DNA of 64,000 bases from Lactiplantibacillus daowaiensis. GTDB lineage: Bacteria > Bacillota > Bacilli > Lactobacillales > Lactobacillaceae. Positions within the stretch are counted from its first letter, which is position 1. Each line of letters begins with the position of its first letter. Made by a program: the position numbers and the translations under genes. A model generated the notes under the pieces. It did not search any database. It saw only the letters and a program-made list of their open reading frames with translations, and was not told the DNA's origin. Shown piece by piece: positions 43,594 to 52,386 of this stretch. The stretch covers positions 53,881-117,880 of the forward strand of contig NZ_BJDJ01000008.1 in the NCBI RefSeq assembly GCF_005405085.1, given 5' to 3'.

Positions 43594-44388
43594 ATGTCAA
43601 TTCATCAAAATAATTTTTATTCAAATGTGTTACAACGCCAGGTCAACGTGGCGGTCGTCTTACCAGAGCCAATGAACGCGGCGGGGCAAGTCGCGGCGCC
43701 TTATGTCAGTGGGTCACACTTGTTGCCGACGGTGTGGCTATTACATGGGTTAGGTGGCGATGCGACGACTTGGTTGCGGCGGACTGCGATTGAATTATTG
43801 GCGACGCAGTATCGGGTAGCGGTCGTCATGCCACAAACGGAACGGGGCTTTTATACCGATATGGTGGCTGGACCTAACTATTGGACCTTTTTGACCACGG
43901 AATTAATGACGCGCATGCGGTTCACTTTTCCGTTGGTAACGGATCGTGCGCAGAACTTTGTCATGGGAAATTCGATGGGCGGTTACGGCGCGTTGCGTTG
44001 GGCACTGACGATGCCGACGACTTTTGCGGCCGTCGCGGCATTATCACCCGTGACTGACTTAGCGCGATTTCGTACTGAACAGGACTCAATTATGCCCGAT
44101 TTTGATTTGGCATTTGACCCCCAGCATTTAACGGATGGGCCAACGAGTTTAGCTTACTTATTGCAACACTATCAAGCCCCCCAGCCGGACTTACGGGTCT
44201 TAATGACCACGGGCGATGCCGATATTTTACGGGGAATGGATGAAAGCTTTCGACCGCAACTCGCGGCTAAATTCGGTTCGGACTTCACGTGGCAGATGCA
44301 ACCAGGCCACCATGAATGGTCACTATGGAATCAACAATTACCAGCCGCATTGCACTGGTTAATCAAAGGAGAATGGAAAGTTGTCTAA
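43594..44388 (+). CDS. Esterase of the S-formylglutathione hydrolase/tributyrin esterase family
   Basis: 264 residues, alpha/beta hydrolase (PF00756 type). TVWLLHGLGGDATTW supplies the oxyanion turn, GNSMGGYGALRWAL the nucleophile Ser, and GHHEWSLWN the catalytic His. No signal peptide, so it is intracellular. Same strand as gntR with an 18-base gap, so it may join the amino-sugar regulon; deacetylating O-acetylated muropeptide sugars is one possibility. Confidence 0.8.
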   Translation: MSIHQNNFYSNVLQRQVNVAVVLPEPMNAAGQVAAPYVSGSHLLPTVWLLHGLGGDATTWLRRTAIELLATQYRVAVVMPQTERGFYTDMVAGPNYWTFLTTELMTRMRFTFPLVTDRAQNFVMGNSMGGYGALRWALTMPTTFAAVAALSPVTDLARFRTEQDSIMPDFDLAFDPQHLTDGPTSLAYLLQHYQAPQPDLRVLMTTGDADILRGMDESFRPQLAAKFGSDFTWQMQPGHHEWSLWNQQLPAALHWLIKGEWKVV

Positions 44389-44752
44389 CTTTAAATTGAA
44401 ATTACGCCATTATAATTTATGGAAACAAACTGGGTTAGCTTTAATCCCATTATTCTTAGCAGTGATTGCGTATCCAGTCTTACCTGCTAAAATCTTCGTA
44501 CCGACTTCGGTATCAGGGCTGTCACAGTGGGGTATTCGCAGTAATATTTTTGTCTATCCCTTGTTTTGTTTAGCCTTATGGCTGATGGCATGGGCATTTA
44601 TCTTCTTCAATCGGCTCTATGAAAAGAATTTAACGGTCAATCATCAAGCTTATAAGCCCCTGGAAAACTACTACATTTGGGGCAGTTGGGTGTTAGATGC
44701 GTTAGCTGCTTTTATGGTGCTATTACAAATCTTTGTCTCAATTTTGCATTAA
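44381..44752 (+). CDS. Small integral membrane protein
   Basis: 123 residues with three hydrophobic segments (about 16-32, 56-76, 97-120). TTG 44381 is the start, nine bases after AAAGGAG, overlapping the esterase stop. No catalytic motif is visible. It weakly recalls SdpI/DUF1648 proteins (PVLPAKIFVP near segment one), which is not certain. Confidence 0.6.
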   Translation: MSNFKLKLRHYNLWKQTGLALIPLFLAVIAYPVLPAKIFVPTSVSGLSQWGIRSNIFVYPLFCLALWLMAWAFIFFNRLYEKNLTVNHQAYKPLENYYIWGSWVLDALAAFMVLLQIFVSILH

Positions 44753-44759
44753 GAGCCAC

Positions 44760-44797
44760 AAAAGACGCCGTTGTCAAAACTGACAACGGCGTCTTTT
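44760..44797. terminator. Bidirectional terminator
   Basis: Perfect 17-bp arms (44760-44776, 44781-44797) around AAAC, with A and T ends. Confidence 0.88.
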
Positions 44798-44799
44798 GA

Positions 44800-44815
44800 T
44801 GTTTCACGTGAAACA
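44800..44815. other. parS: parS centromere site
   Basis: Perfect TGTTTCACGTGAAACA squeezed between the terminator and the stop codon of the minus-strand gene ending at 44817. Confidence 0.88.
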
Positions 44816-44816
44816 T

Positions 44817-46250
44817 TTAACGGTCGTACCACGTGCGTATGGCTTGTAGTTGGGCAGCTGGCAAATAGTTGAATGCTTTTTTCTTGCCGTGTTGGCCCGC
44901 CCGGAATTGTAACGTTAAGTGGCCATAGTGGCGCTTTTGTAGCCACAGCGAAGTGCGTAACTGTAGTGTTTGAACGTGATGTCTTTGGAACAGATAATCA
45001 CTACGAGTGAACCAATCAGAGTTGCTGACAAGCAAGTAACGGGGTGTTAGCACTTGCGCCGTGGTTGCGTGACTGTGAAAGCTAGCCATGGGAAGTGTGA
45101 TGAAGAGTATCGCTAAACTCAAACTTCCCCATGGGCGCCAAAAGAGCGTTAGCGGCAAGATCACAAGGGCACTACCCAGGAGATAGTTACGCCAGTTCAA
45201 CCAAAAATTACGACGATCATGATTGCGGGTAAACTGTAGTGATGGTAATTGTGGGAAGAATGTGGCCAGAAAATCGTTGACGGCCGCTTGCTTAATAACG
45301 GGCATAATAATGACGTTAGCGGCATCATCATCCTGGTGATCATTACTGATTACGATGAGTTGCACGGTCACTAGGTGTAACCAGTGGCGAACGAGTGGTT
45401 GCTTTAAGCGAATGGCTTGAATGCGGTCGATGGCGATTTCAGTTTGGCGTTCTTTAAACCAACCCCGGCGAATAATCAGATGGTCACCTTGGCGGGTCAA
45501 GTTAAAGCCGTAATAGGTCAGAATCAACGTGATGATCGACCCAAGATAAAAGACGGCTAGTATGGCGATCGCACTACCTAAGATAACGAAAACGTTTAGT
45601 TGTTTAGCGCTACTAAAGGCCCAATTGATCAGTTGTTGCTTGGTGCGTTCACTGAGTTTGCCAAAGCCAGCTAACAAGACCACTAAGACTGATAAAAAGG
45701 CCGGTGACGTCATGGCAAATTCACGTAAATCGCGGCGATTGATCGTGTAATTCGGCGGCGTCGGGGTGGTGTCAGTCGGCTGACTCATAGCCTGTTGTTG
45801 TGCCGCGACTAATTGGTCATAAATCGACGCTTTAACGGCTGATAAGACGGCTTCCGGTCGGTCAGTATCACTATGTCCGGCTGTTTCAACGCTAATCGTC
45901 ACCAAGTGAAATGGCTTTAAAAAGGCCCATTGGGTTTGGTTGACCGATTGAATACGTTGGTACGGAATATGATTAATTTGATGATTGAAAATTCCGGAAT
46001 AAATAACCAAACTAGCCGGTTCCAGTGCAAACTTAAAGTACCAATACCGTAAGCTTGCGGGCACCAAAAAAATAACAATGACGGCAATGATTAACACCGG
46101 GATTAAAGCGGTTAGATGATGCTTCATAAAGACTGGAATTAATGAAATTAATAATACGATAAGCGGAATCACCCACTCGCGAATCAAATGATAAAATTCA
46201 CTGATTAACGCAAATGGATTTAACCGTTGCGGCGTTGCGTTAGGCGTCAT
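44817..46250 (-). CDS. YdbT-like membrane protein with bacterial PH domains
   Basis: 477 residues. Repeating pattern of paired membrane helices followed by bPH2 domains, three in all (LVIYSGIFNHQINHIPYQRIQSV; LIIRRGWFKERQTEIAIDRIQAI; YLLVSNSDWFTRSDYLFQRHHVQTL). The start overlaps the end of the YdbS-like gene by 11 bases. In Bacillus the ydbS-ydbT pair protects against some antimicrobial peptides and bacteriocins; that role here is by analogy. Confidence 0.8.
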   Translation of the reverse strand: MTPNATPQRLNPFALISEFYHLIREWVIPLIVLLISLIPVFMKHHLTALIPVLIIAVIVIFLVPASLRYWYFKFALEPASLVIYSGIFNHQINHIPYQRIQSVNQTQWAFLKPFHLVTISVETAGHSDTDRPEAVLSAVKASIYDQLVAAQQQAMSQPTDTTPTPPNYTINRRDLREFAMTSPAFLSVLVVLLAGFGKLSERTKQQLINWAFSSAKQLNVFVILGSAIAILAVFYLGSIITLILTYYGFNLTRQGDHLIIRRGWFKERQTEIAIDRIQAIRLKQPLVRHWLHLVTVQLIVISNDHQDDDAANVIIMPVIKQAAVNDFLATFFPQLPSLQFTRNHDRRNFWLNWRNYLLGSALVILPLTLFWRPWGSLSLAILFITLPMASFHSHATTAQVLTPRYLLVSNSDWFTRSDYLFQRHHVQTLQLRTSLWLQKRHYGHLTLQFRAGQHGKKKAFNYLPAAQLQAIRTWYDR

Positions 46251-46722
46251 CGCGTGCCTCCTGTGCTAACGTCATCACGAGCGTTTTGAATTGTTCTGAT
46301 TCTGCGGTCGGAATCCCGGCAATCTTATGACTAGAAGCCGCAGTCACTAACGTAATGGCTTGTAAGTTTTTGGTCCGTAACAGCGGCCCTTGTTCGAGCT
46401 TGATATTTTGAATCTGGGCGATTGGGATCACGGTTTGTTTGCGGAAAAAGTAGCCGTCATGTAGTTCGAATTGGCGTGGGTTAACGAGGTACGTGTTGAA
46501 TTGCCAGCGATAGTTCACAAAGGCCAAGTCAATAATGGTAATGATCAGCGTCAGTACAAGTAAAATAACCGCAATCACGTGCCAAAAAGTTGGCGCAAAC
46601 CAGGCGCCTAGTAGCCAGCTCCCACCAGCTAGAATAACGCCACCTAAGGCGACTAATAAGCTGGTCCAAATCCAGACGATTCTAATGGTTTTAGGTAAAT
46701 GTTTGGCAGCAGTTTTAGGCAT
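46240..46722 (-). CDS. YdbS-like membrane protein with bacterial PH domain
   Basis: 160 residues from MPKTAAKHLPK, with GGAGGTGG upstream. Two membrane helices (about 12-60) precede one bPH2 domain (FELHDGYFFRKQTVIPIAQIQNIKLEQGPLLR at about 90). Partner of the YdbT-like protein. Confidence 0.8.
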   Translation of the reverse strand: MPKTAAKHLPKTIRIVWIWTSLLVALGGVILAGGSWLLGAWFAPTFWHVIAVILLVLTLIITIIDLAFVNYRWQFNTYLVNPRQFELHDGYFFRKQTVIPIAQIQNIKLEQGPLLRTKNLQAITLVTAASSHKIAGIPTAESEQFKTLVMTLAQEARDDA

Positions 46723-46874
46723 GTTGCCACCTCCTGAACGTATAATAATTCTTATTATAGGGGAGTTTTGGTGGTCGTACAATGGCTGGATTTAGATGGG
46801 TGAAAAAGTAATATATTTTGAACCAATGATTTGATAAGTGACGATGCTTTTAAAACTAGGACTAACAATTCTAG

Positions 46875-46903
46875 TTGTCCCACCACTCCCCAAGCGCTAT
46901 ACT
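46875..46903 (+). promoter_or_regulatory. Promoter of alpha/beta hydrolase gene
   Basis: TTGTCC (46875-46880), 17 bases, TATACT (46898-46903). Confidence 0.65.
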
Positions 46904-46936
46904 AGCCCCAATCAAAGCGCAGGGGGCATACATATT

Positions 46937-47827
46937 ATGACAACAACTGGTACCAAAATCGTGACGCTAAAAAACGGGTATCATCTTTGGACCCGAACTG
47001 ATGGGGCCGGTCCAATCCCGCTACTTTGCTTACATGGCGGCCCGGGTGGCACGCATGAGGTGTTTGAAAACTTTAGTCAGCGACTCGAACATTACCACGT
47101 ACAAGTGAGTTTTTATGACCAATTAGGGTCTTACTTTTCGGAATCACCAGATTGGTCGCAGCCAGCTAATCGAGATCAATATTTTAACGTGGCCTACTAT
47201 GTTGATGAAGTCGAAGCTGTCCGGCAAGCACTCGGGCTGGACCAATTTTACTTGCTTGGGCAGTCGTGGGGTGGCGTGTTAGCGCAAGAATATGCCTTAA
47301 AGTATGGTCAACATTTAAAAGGGCTGATCTTATCCAGCATGATTGATAACATCGCTGAATACACCGCTAATATCAACGCCCTACGCGAGCAACAATTCTC
47401 TAAACGCGCAGTGATTTACATGCAAGACGTTGAACGGCGGCACGCATTTGGTGAACCGCGGTATCAAAAGTTGATCGCAGAACTGGGGAACCATCACTTA
47501 CATCGCGCAACGGCCCCGCAGCCGCATCACTTGGTATCGACTTTAGCGACCGATATTTATAATTATTTTCAAGGTGATAATGAGTTCGTGATGGTCGGCG
47601 CATTAAAGGACTGGGATTTACGGGATAAGATCCAATATATCAATGTGCCCACCTATTTAACGGTCGGTGAAAATGATACGATGCCATTAGCGGCGGTGAA
47701 ACGAATGGCGGCGACGATTCCCAATGCGCAGTATCATGTCACGCCTGGCGCTGGCCATGGTCAGATGATAGATAATCCGCTAGATTACTTTAAACATCTC
47801 GGTGAATTTTTGACCCAGCGACACTAA
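46937..47827 (+). CDS. Alpha/beta hydrolase, proline iminopeptidase family
   Basis: 296 residues from MTTTGTKIVTLKNGYH; AGGGGG lies 11 bases upstream and the longer frame begins before the promoter. LHGGPGGTHEVFENF gives the HGGPG signature of proline iminopeptidases; GQSWGG holds the nucleophile Ser and GAGHGQM the His. It probably cleaves N-terminal proline from peptides, although other aminopeptidase or esterase activities occur in the family. Confidence 0.83.
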   Translation: MTTTGTKIVTLKNGYHLWTRTDGAGPIPLLCLHGGPGGTHEVFENFSQRLEHYHVQVSFYDQLGSYFSESPDWSQPANRDQYFNVAYYVDEVEAVRQALGLDQFYLLGQSWGGVLAQEYALKYGQHLKGLILSSMIDNIAEYTANINALREQQFSKRAVIYMQDVERRHAFGEPRYQKLIAELGNHHLHRATAPQPHHLVSTLATDIYNYFQGDNEFVMVGALKDWDLRDKIQYINVPTYLTVGENDTMPLAAVKRMAATIPNAQYHVTPGAGHGQMIDNPLDYFKHLGEFLTQRH

Positions 47828-47829
47828 AA

Positions 47830-47874
47830 AACGCGGTGCTAACCACTGAAGGCTAGCATCGCGTTCGTTTTTTT
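47830..47874. terminator. Terminator between convergent hydrolase and P-ATPase genes
   Basis: AACGCGGTGCTA/TAGCATCGCGTT stem and an eight-base T-run. Confidence 0.82.
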
Positions 47875-47881
47875 AACTAGA

Positions 47882-50626
47882 TTATTCGGTAACTTCGCGA
47901 CCCGCTAAGAAGCGGAAACGAATGAATTTACCAATTTCGGTGACGAATAAGACGACGACCCCGGCAATGATTGGAATCCCCCAACCATACCAGAAGTTAA
48001 CGTTAGTCGTATGGAAGACTGATTGCATGAATGGGAGATAAATAATCCCCAATTGCAAGATGATCAGTAACCCAATGATATAAAACGCCATCTTGTTTTG
48101 GAAGAAGTACTTTGAAATCACCGGATGGTCATTTCGTAAATTAAACAAGTAGAAAATCTTCCCAAAGATAATGATATTCAAGGACATCGTACTACCGACA
48201 ACGTTTGGCAACCCAATCGCCGTCAAGTAATCGTAGGCAAAGATCCCAAGTCCTGAAATCAGGAGTGAGACGTAGACGATTTCAAACGAATCGAGTTTGG
48301 ACAACAGCCCGGCTTTAACGTTTCGCGGCCCGCGTGACATGATGCCAGCTTCGGGCGGCTCAAAGATAAAGGCGAACTGGATCGTTAAGGCTGAAACCAT
48401 GTTGATCCAGAGCAACTGCGTTGGGTAAAGTGGTAAGTCGTGGCCCATTAAAATACTAATGATAACAACTAACCCTTCCGCAAAACTCGTTGGTAACAAG
48501 AACCGAATCGTCTTACGAATATTGTCAAAGACGTGGCGGCCTTCACGAACGGCTGCGACTAAGTCAGTAAAGTCATCGTCGGCTAACACCATATTAGCGG
48601 ATTCTTTGGCTACTTCGGTCCCTTTAATCCCCATGGCAACCCCAATATCGGCTTGCTTTAAGGCAGGGGCATCATTGACCCCATCCCCAGTCATTGACAC
48701 AACGTGGTCATTGGCTTGTTGGGCGCGGACAATTCGCAATTTGTTAGCGGGTGTTGCGCGCGCAAAGACGTTATAGTCGTCGATTTGCGCCTTTAATTGG
48801 TCGTCATCTAACGCATCGATCTCAGGTCCGGTAATCGCTTTGACCGTTGGGGCGAGCTGGAGCTTATTGGCGATTGCCATCGCTGTATCAGGATGGTCCC
48901 CAGTAATCATTTTGACTTGGACCCCAGCTTGACGCAATTCTTGAATGGCGGCCGCGGCTTCTTCTCGTGGTGGGTCAATGATACCGACCATCCCAGCTAA
49001 CGTTAAACCACCAATGGTTTTGGCATCAATAGTTGTGACGTCATCAGCCACAACTTGATAGGCGAGGGCGACGACCCGTAACCCATCAGCCGTTAACGTA
49101 TCCATCTTGGCATCCCATTGCTTTTCGTCGGCTGCTTGATCCGTTAACCGCAGAATCGTTGCGGGCGACCCTTTGACCATCAATAACCGTTGGCCATCTA
49201 AGTCGGCTAAACGAGCTGAAAAACGAAAGGCCGAGTCGAATGGTAAGGAGTCGATTTCATTGACTTCGGGATCATGACCAGTCATTTTCCGATATAAGGT
49301 CGTTAAGGCCCCATCGGTCGGTTCCCCAGTCAACTCCCACTTGCCGTTTTCAAGATGCAATTCGGCATCCGTTGTTTGACCGGCGATTTTGATCAACCAA
49401 GCCAAGTGGTCATCGTGTTGCCAATCAAAAGCTTGCCCATTCAACTTTAATTGGCCATCAAAGTTGATACCGCCATTATCATCATAACCGACCCCGGTCA
49501 CGTCAAAGGCGTGATCGTGAGTCATGATTTTGGTGACTGTCATTTCGTTTTTGGTTAAGGTCCCGGTCTTATCGGTGTTAACGATATCAACGGCCCCTAA
49601 CGTTTCAACGGCTGGTAGCGACTTGACAATGACGTTTTTCTTAGTCATTTGCCGGGTCCCCATAGCTAAGACGACTGAAGTACTGGCTGGCAAACCTTCG
49701 GGCATTGAACCGACTACCATCGTAATGACGGCAATCAATAAGGTTGGCAAGCTGTAGGTGTTCATGAACATCCCTAAGATAAACAGTAAGACAGCTGCGA
49801 CGACGATCGCAATCGATAAGCCAAACCCTAATGAGTTTAAGTTACGCATTAGTGGGGTTGGCTTTTCTTTGACTTCACCAACGGATTGTTGGATATGGCC
49901 GATTTCGGTATCTTCAGCCGTAGCCGTTACGATCCCATAACCAGAACCACTAGTCACCGCTGTTGAGGCGTAAACCATGTTTTGCCGGTCAGCCAATGGC
50001 AAGTCTTGGGCATCGATTGGCACCTCGATTTTTTCAACCGCGTTCGTTTCACCAGTCAGTGTGGATTCTTGGACACTCAAGTTATCGGCATCAATTAAGC
50101 GCATGTCGGCTGGGACTGCATCACCAGCCTCTAAGTTGACCAAATCGCCGACAACTAAATCCCGGGCATCAACTTCAAGCTTTTGCCCATCACGGATGAC
50201 GAAGTTTTTTGAAATCAGCATTTCGCGGATACGTTCCAAAGCGTTACCAGCTTGGCGTTCTTGCACGTAACCAATAATGGCATTGGCAATGATCACGAGG
50301 CCGATAACGATTGAATCTGAATACCGGTGCATGAAGAAGGTCAGCACTGCGGCGGCGGCTAAAATATAAATGATACTGTTGTTAAACTGCTTGATGAACT
50401 GCAAAAAGCGGGATTGCCGTTTGGTTTCCAGTTCATTGCGCCCGTCATGTTGTAGACGTTGCTCGGCTTCAGCTGCCGTTAACCCGTTTTCCGGGTCGGT
50501 GTGATACTGGTGGGCTAAAGTCGGTTCATCAAGCTGCCACAAGTGGGTGTCATCGGGGGGCATACTGTCCTTATCTTGATTAGCGTCCTCGAGGGAGGCC
50601 AATCGCTGGGCGTCATTATCTATCAT
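47882..50626 (-). CDS. P-type cation-transporting ATPase (P2 type)
   Basis: About 914 residues from MIDNDAQRL; TAGGAG is eight bases upstream, so the GTG nine bases earlier is not used. Order: N-terminal cation ATPase domain, actuator LTGETNAVEK, M4 motif PEGLP, phosphorylation site DKTGTLTKNE (about 355), MITGDHPDTA, TGDGVNDAPALK and C-terminal helices. The M6 segment reads NMVSALTIQFAF, lacking the Asp of Ca2+ pumps, so the ion (Ca2+, Mg2+, Na+ or K+) is uncertain. Monocistronic. Confidence 0.87.
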   Translation of the reverse strand: MIDNDAQRLASLEDANQDKDSMPPDDTHLWQLDEPTLAHQYHTDPENGLTAAEAEQRLQHDGRNELETKRQSRFLQFIKQFNNSIIYILAAAAVLTFFMHRYSDSIVIGLVIIANAIIGYVQERQAGNALERIREMLISKNFVIRDGQKLEVDARDLVVGDLVNLEAGDAVPADMRLIDADNLSVQESTLTGETNAVEKIEVPIDAQDLPLADRQNMVYASTAVTSGSGYGIVTATAEDTEIGHIQQSVGEVKEKPTPLMRNLNSLGFGLSIAIVVAAVLLFILGMFMNTYSLPTLLIAVITMVVGSMPEGLPASTSVVLAMGTRQMTKKNVIVKSLPAVETLGAVDIVNTDKTGTLTKNEMTVTKIMTHDHAFDVTGVGYDDNGGINFDGQLKLNGQAFDWQHDDHLAWLIKIAGQTTDAELHLENGKWELTGEPTDGALTTLYRKMTGHDPEVNEIDSLPFDSAFRFSARLADLDGQRLLMVKGSPATILRLTDQAADEKQWDAKMDTLTADGLRVVALAYQVVADDVTTIDAKTIGGLTLAGMVGIIDPPREEAAAAIQELRQAGVQVKMITGDHPDTAMAIANKLQLAPTVKAITGPEIDALDDDQLKAQIDDYNVFARATPANKLRIVRAQQANDHVVSMTGDGVNDAPALKQADIGVAMGIKGTEVAKESANMVLADDDFTDLVAAVREGRHVFDNIRKTIRFLLPTSFAEGLVVIISILMGHDLPLYPTQLLWINMVSALTIQFAFIFEPPEAGIMSRGPRNVKAGLLSKLDSFEIVYVSLLISGLGIFAYDYLTAIGLPNVVGSTMSLNIIIFGKIFYLFNLRNDHPVISKYFFQNKMAFYIIGLLIILQLGIIYLPFMQSVFHTTNVNFWYGWGIPIIAGVVVLFVTEIGKFIRFRFLAGREVTE

Positions 50627-50789
50627 TAAATCCACTCCTAAAAATTAATTTATTTATCTGTGCGGTTCCGTAAAATCTCGACGTTTATTGCGAGTTAAGC
50701 AGGCCAATTTCGCCACATCCTTTCCAGTTTATATGTATTAGTTAATAAATATTATAAATGAATACTATTATGTATAGCTATTAAATTAT

Positions 50790-50818
50790 TTGACATTATT
50801 GTAACGAAAAATTACATT
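50790..50818 (+). promoter_or_regulatory. Promoter of GNAT gene
   Basis: Perfect TTGACA (50790-50795), 17 bases, TACATT (50813-50818). The 150 bases before it are very AT-rich and hold no gene. Confidence 0.65.
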
Positions 50819-50881
50819 AGTTGCATTATGATATCAGATTTAAGCCTTAAAGTCGCTAAAATGATTGCGGAGGAATTTAAA

Positions 50882-51364
50882 ATGGCAGCAGTAGCTTGTC
50901 GTTGGTCACAGCCAGCTGATTTACCAATCTTATATCGGATCGACCAAACGATTTGGACTAGTGAAAATACCCCAGTCCCAGCAACAGATTTGACCTTAAC
51001 TGAATATGCGACTCGTTACCCAGCTGGGAGCCAATTAGTTGCCGAAATCGCAGGGCAAGTGGTGGGCATGATCTCATGGAATCCCCAACCGGCATTGCCG
51101 GCCTGGCGTTACACTTGGGAGATTGGCATTGGCGTCGCGTTGACGGCGCAACATCAAGGTGTTGGCCAAAGTTTGATGTCAGCATTAAAGCAGACGGCCA
51201 AACGTGCGGGAATCCATCGCATCAGCTTGCGTGTTTTAGGGACTAATCAGGCGGCCCGGCAATTTTATGCGCAACAGGGCTTTCAAGTCGAAGGCGTTTT
51301 ACGGGATGCTTTTTGGCTCAATGGCCACTTTGTTGATGACTATCAGTTGGCCTATCTTGTCTAA
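50882..51364 (+). CDS. GNAT-family N-acetyltransferase
   Basis: 160 residues from MAAVACRWSQ with GGAGG upstream. The acetyl-CoA loop is QHQGVGQSLMSAL, then FYAQQGFQVEGVLRDAFWLNGHFVDDYQLAYL, the ending of RimJ/RimL- or phosphinothricin-type acetyltransferases. Substrate unknown. Confidence 0.82.
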   Translation: MAAVACRWSQPADLPILYRIDQTIWTSENTPVPATDLTLTEYATRYPAGSQLVAEIAGQVVGMISWNPQPALPAWRYTWEIGIGVALTAQHQGVGQSLMSALKQTAKRAGIHRISLRVLGTNQAARQFYAQQGFQVEGVLRDAFWLNGHFVDDYQLAYLV

Positions 51365-51404
51365 AAAAGCCCAAACTAGGGCCACTAGCTTGGACGATGA
51401 ATGT

Positions 51405-51596
51405 TTATGCGTCAATTGGATCTTTCATTAATAGCCATAAAACCAAGTAACCAATCAGGCCTGGAAATGGGGTTAGCGAGATCAGCACGTAGATGACCCG
51501 CGCTAAATCCGCGTTCCAGCCGTAATGGTCAGCAATCCCGCCGATGACCCCAGCAAAAACGCGATTGCGATTCGAGCGATGAATATTGATTTTCAT
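51405..51596 (-). CDS. PspC-domain membrane protein
   Basis: 63 residues, a minimal PspC domain (RSNRNRVFAGVIGGIADHYG, LARVIYVLISLTPFPGLIGYLVLWLLM) with one or two membrane helices. GAGGAGGGG precedes the ATG. Such proteins are linked to envelope stress. Confidence 0.85.
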   Translation of the reverse strand: MKINIHRSNRNRVFAGVIGGIADHYGWNADLARVIYVLISLTPFPGLIGYLVLWLLMKDPIDA

Positions 51597-51673
51597 AAAA
51601 GCCCCTCCTCATGCCCCTAGTTTAGCGGGTTTCACTGGATTCGTCTACTAATTAACTAGCCGATAAGACTTTT

Positions 51674-52270
51674 TTAAGCTTTAAAGGGGTGGTTGGTCAA
51701 AACGTTAGTGTAGTAAGTGATTTCAGTTAGCGTCTGTGTCAAGCCTTTGGTATAGCGCGCTTGCAAGGGGGCCGTTGGTAGGAAGTCACCGTTTGGTTGT
51801 AAGTTTTGATCAATAAAGCCGACGGGGGTTGGTTTTGGCAAGACGATTAGACCAAGCCGCTGCAGGATTGGGACTAAGGCGGCGGCCCCGAATTGACCAC
51901 CGCGACCGTTATCGGCATAGGAGATTAATTTGATGGGTTTACGTTGCATCTCACCAGCCACGTAGTCGAGCGCATTTTTTAAGCTGCCGGGCATGGCGTG
52001 GTTATATTCTGGGGTTAATAAAATATAGCCATCAGCTGATGCTAAGTCTGTCAACCAACGTTGTTGCGTTGCAGGTAATTGTCGATCAGGATTAGCCATG
52101 GGTGGTAAGGCCTCATCAAAAAGGGGTAAGTGATAGCTTGAAAGGTCAAGAAAGGTGAAGTCGACCGCCGTGGTTGATTGGTCGGCGGTGAGCCGTTTTA
52201 AATAGTTGAATAGTGCTCGTCCGTGCGCGGTTTGGCGCGTACTGCCTAAAATAATTGCAATGGTTGTCAT
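51674..52270 (-). CDS. NAD(P)H-dependent FMN reductase/quinone reductase
   Basis: 198 residues from MTTIAIILGSTRQTAHGR, with GAGGTAA upstream. Flavodoxin-like fold: phosphate loop GSTRQTAHG, YILLTPEYNHAMPGSLKNALDYV and SYADNGRGGQFGAAAL. Divergent from the marR gene, with overlapping promoters and shared palindromes, so the MarR protein probably controls it in response to oxidants, quinones or phenolics. Confidence 0.83.
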   Translation of the reverse strand: MTTIAIILGSTRQTAHGRALFNYLKRLTADQSTTAVDFTFLDLSSYHLPLFDEALPPMANPDRQLPATQQRWLTDLASADGYILLTPEYNHAMPGSLKNALDYVAGEMQRKPIKLISYADNGRGGQFGAAALVPILQRLGLIVLPKPTPVGFIDQNLQPNGDFLPTAPLQARYTKGLTQTLTEITYYTNVLTNHPFKA

Positions 52271-52297
52271 TGGATTACCTCGATTAAATTTAAAATA

Positions 52298-52351
52298 TTG
52301 ATTCACGTGAATACAAAATGGTATTATAGGCTTAAATGTTTTATAACACAA
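52298..52351. promoter_or_regulatory. Overlapping divergent promoters
   Basis: Plus strand: TTGATT (52298-52303), 18 bases, TATTAT (52322-52327), toward marR. Minus strand: TTGTGT (52346-52351), 17 bases, TATAAT (52323-52328), toward the flavin reductase. The two -10 boxes share the same bases, so the polymerases exclude each other. Confidence 0.68.
52301..52312. promoter_or_regulatory. MarR operator, copy 1
   Basis: Perfect palindrome ATTCACGTGAAT overlapping the -35 box of marR. An identical copy is at 52358. Confidence 0.7.
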
Positions 52352-52357
52352 GTATTT

Positions 52358-52369
52358 ATTCACGTGAAT
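52358..52369. promoter_or_regulatory. MarR operator, copy 2
   Basis: Second ATTCACGTGAAT, just upstream of the minus-strand -35 box and 57 bases from the first. Distinct from parS, which has TGTTTC/GAAACA arms. Confidence 0.7.
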
Positions 52370-52386
52370 TAAAAAGGATGATAACC

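Noticed and set aside
52301..52369. Additional parS sites
   Set aside because: The palindromes are ATTCACGTGAAT, lacking the TGTTTC/GAAACA arms, and lie in a MarR divergent promoter.
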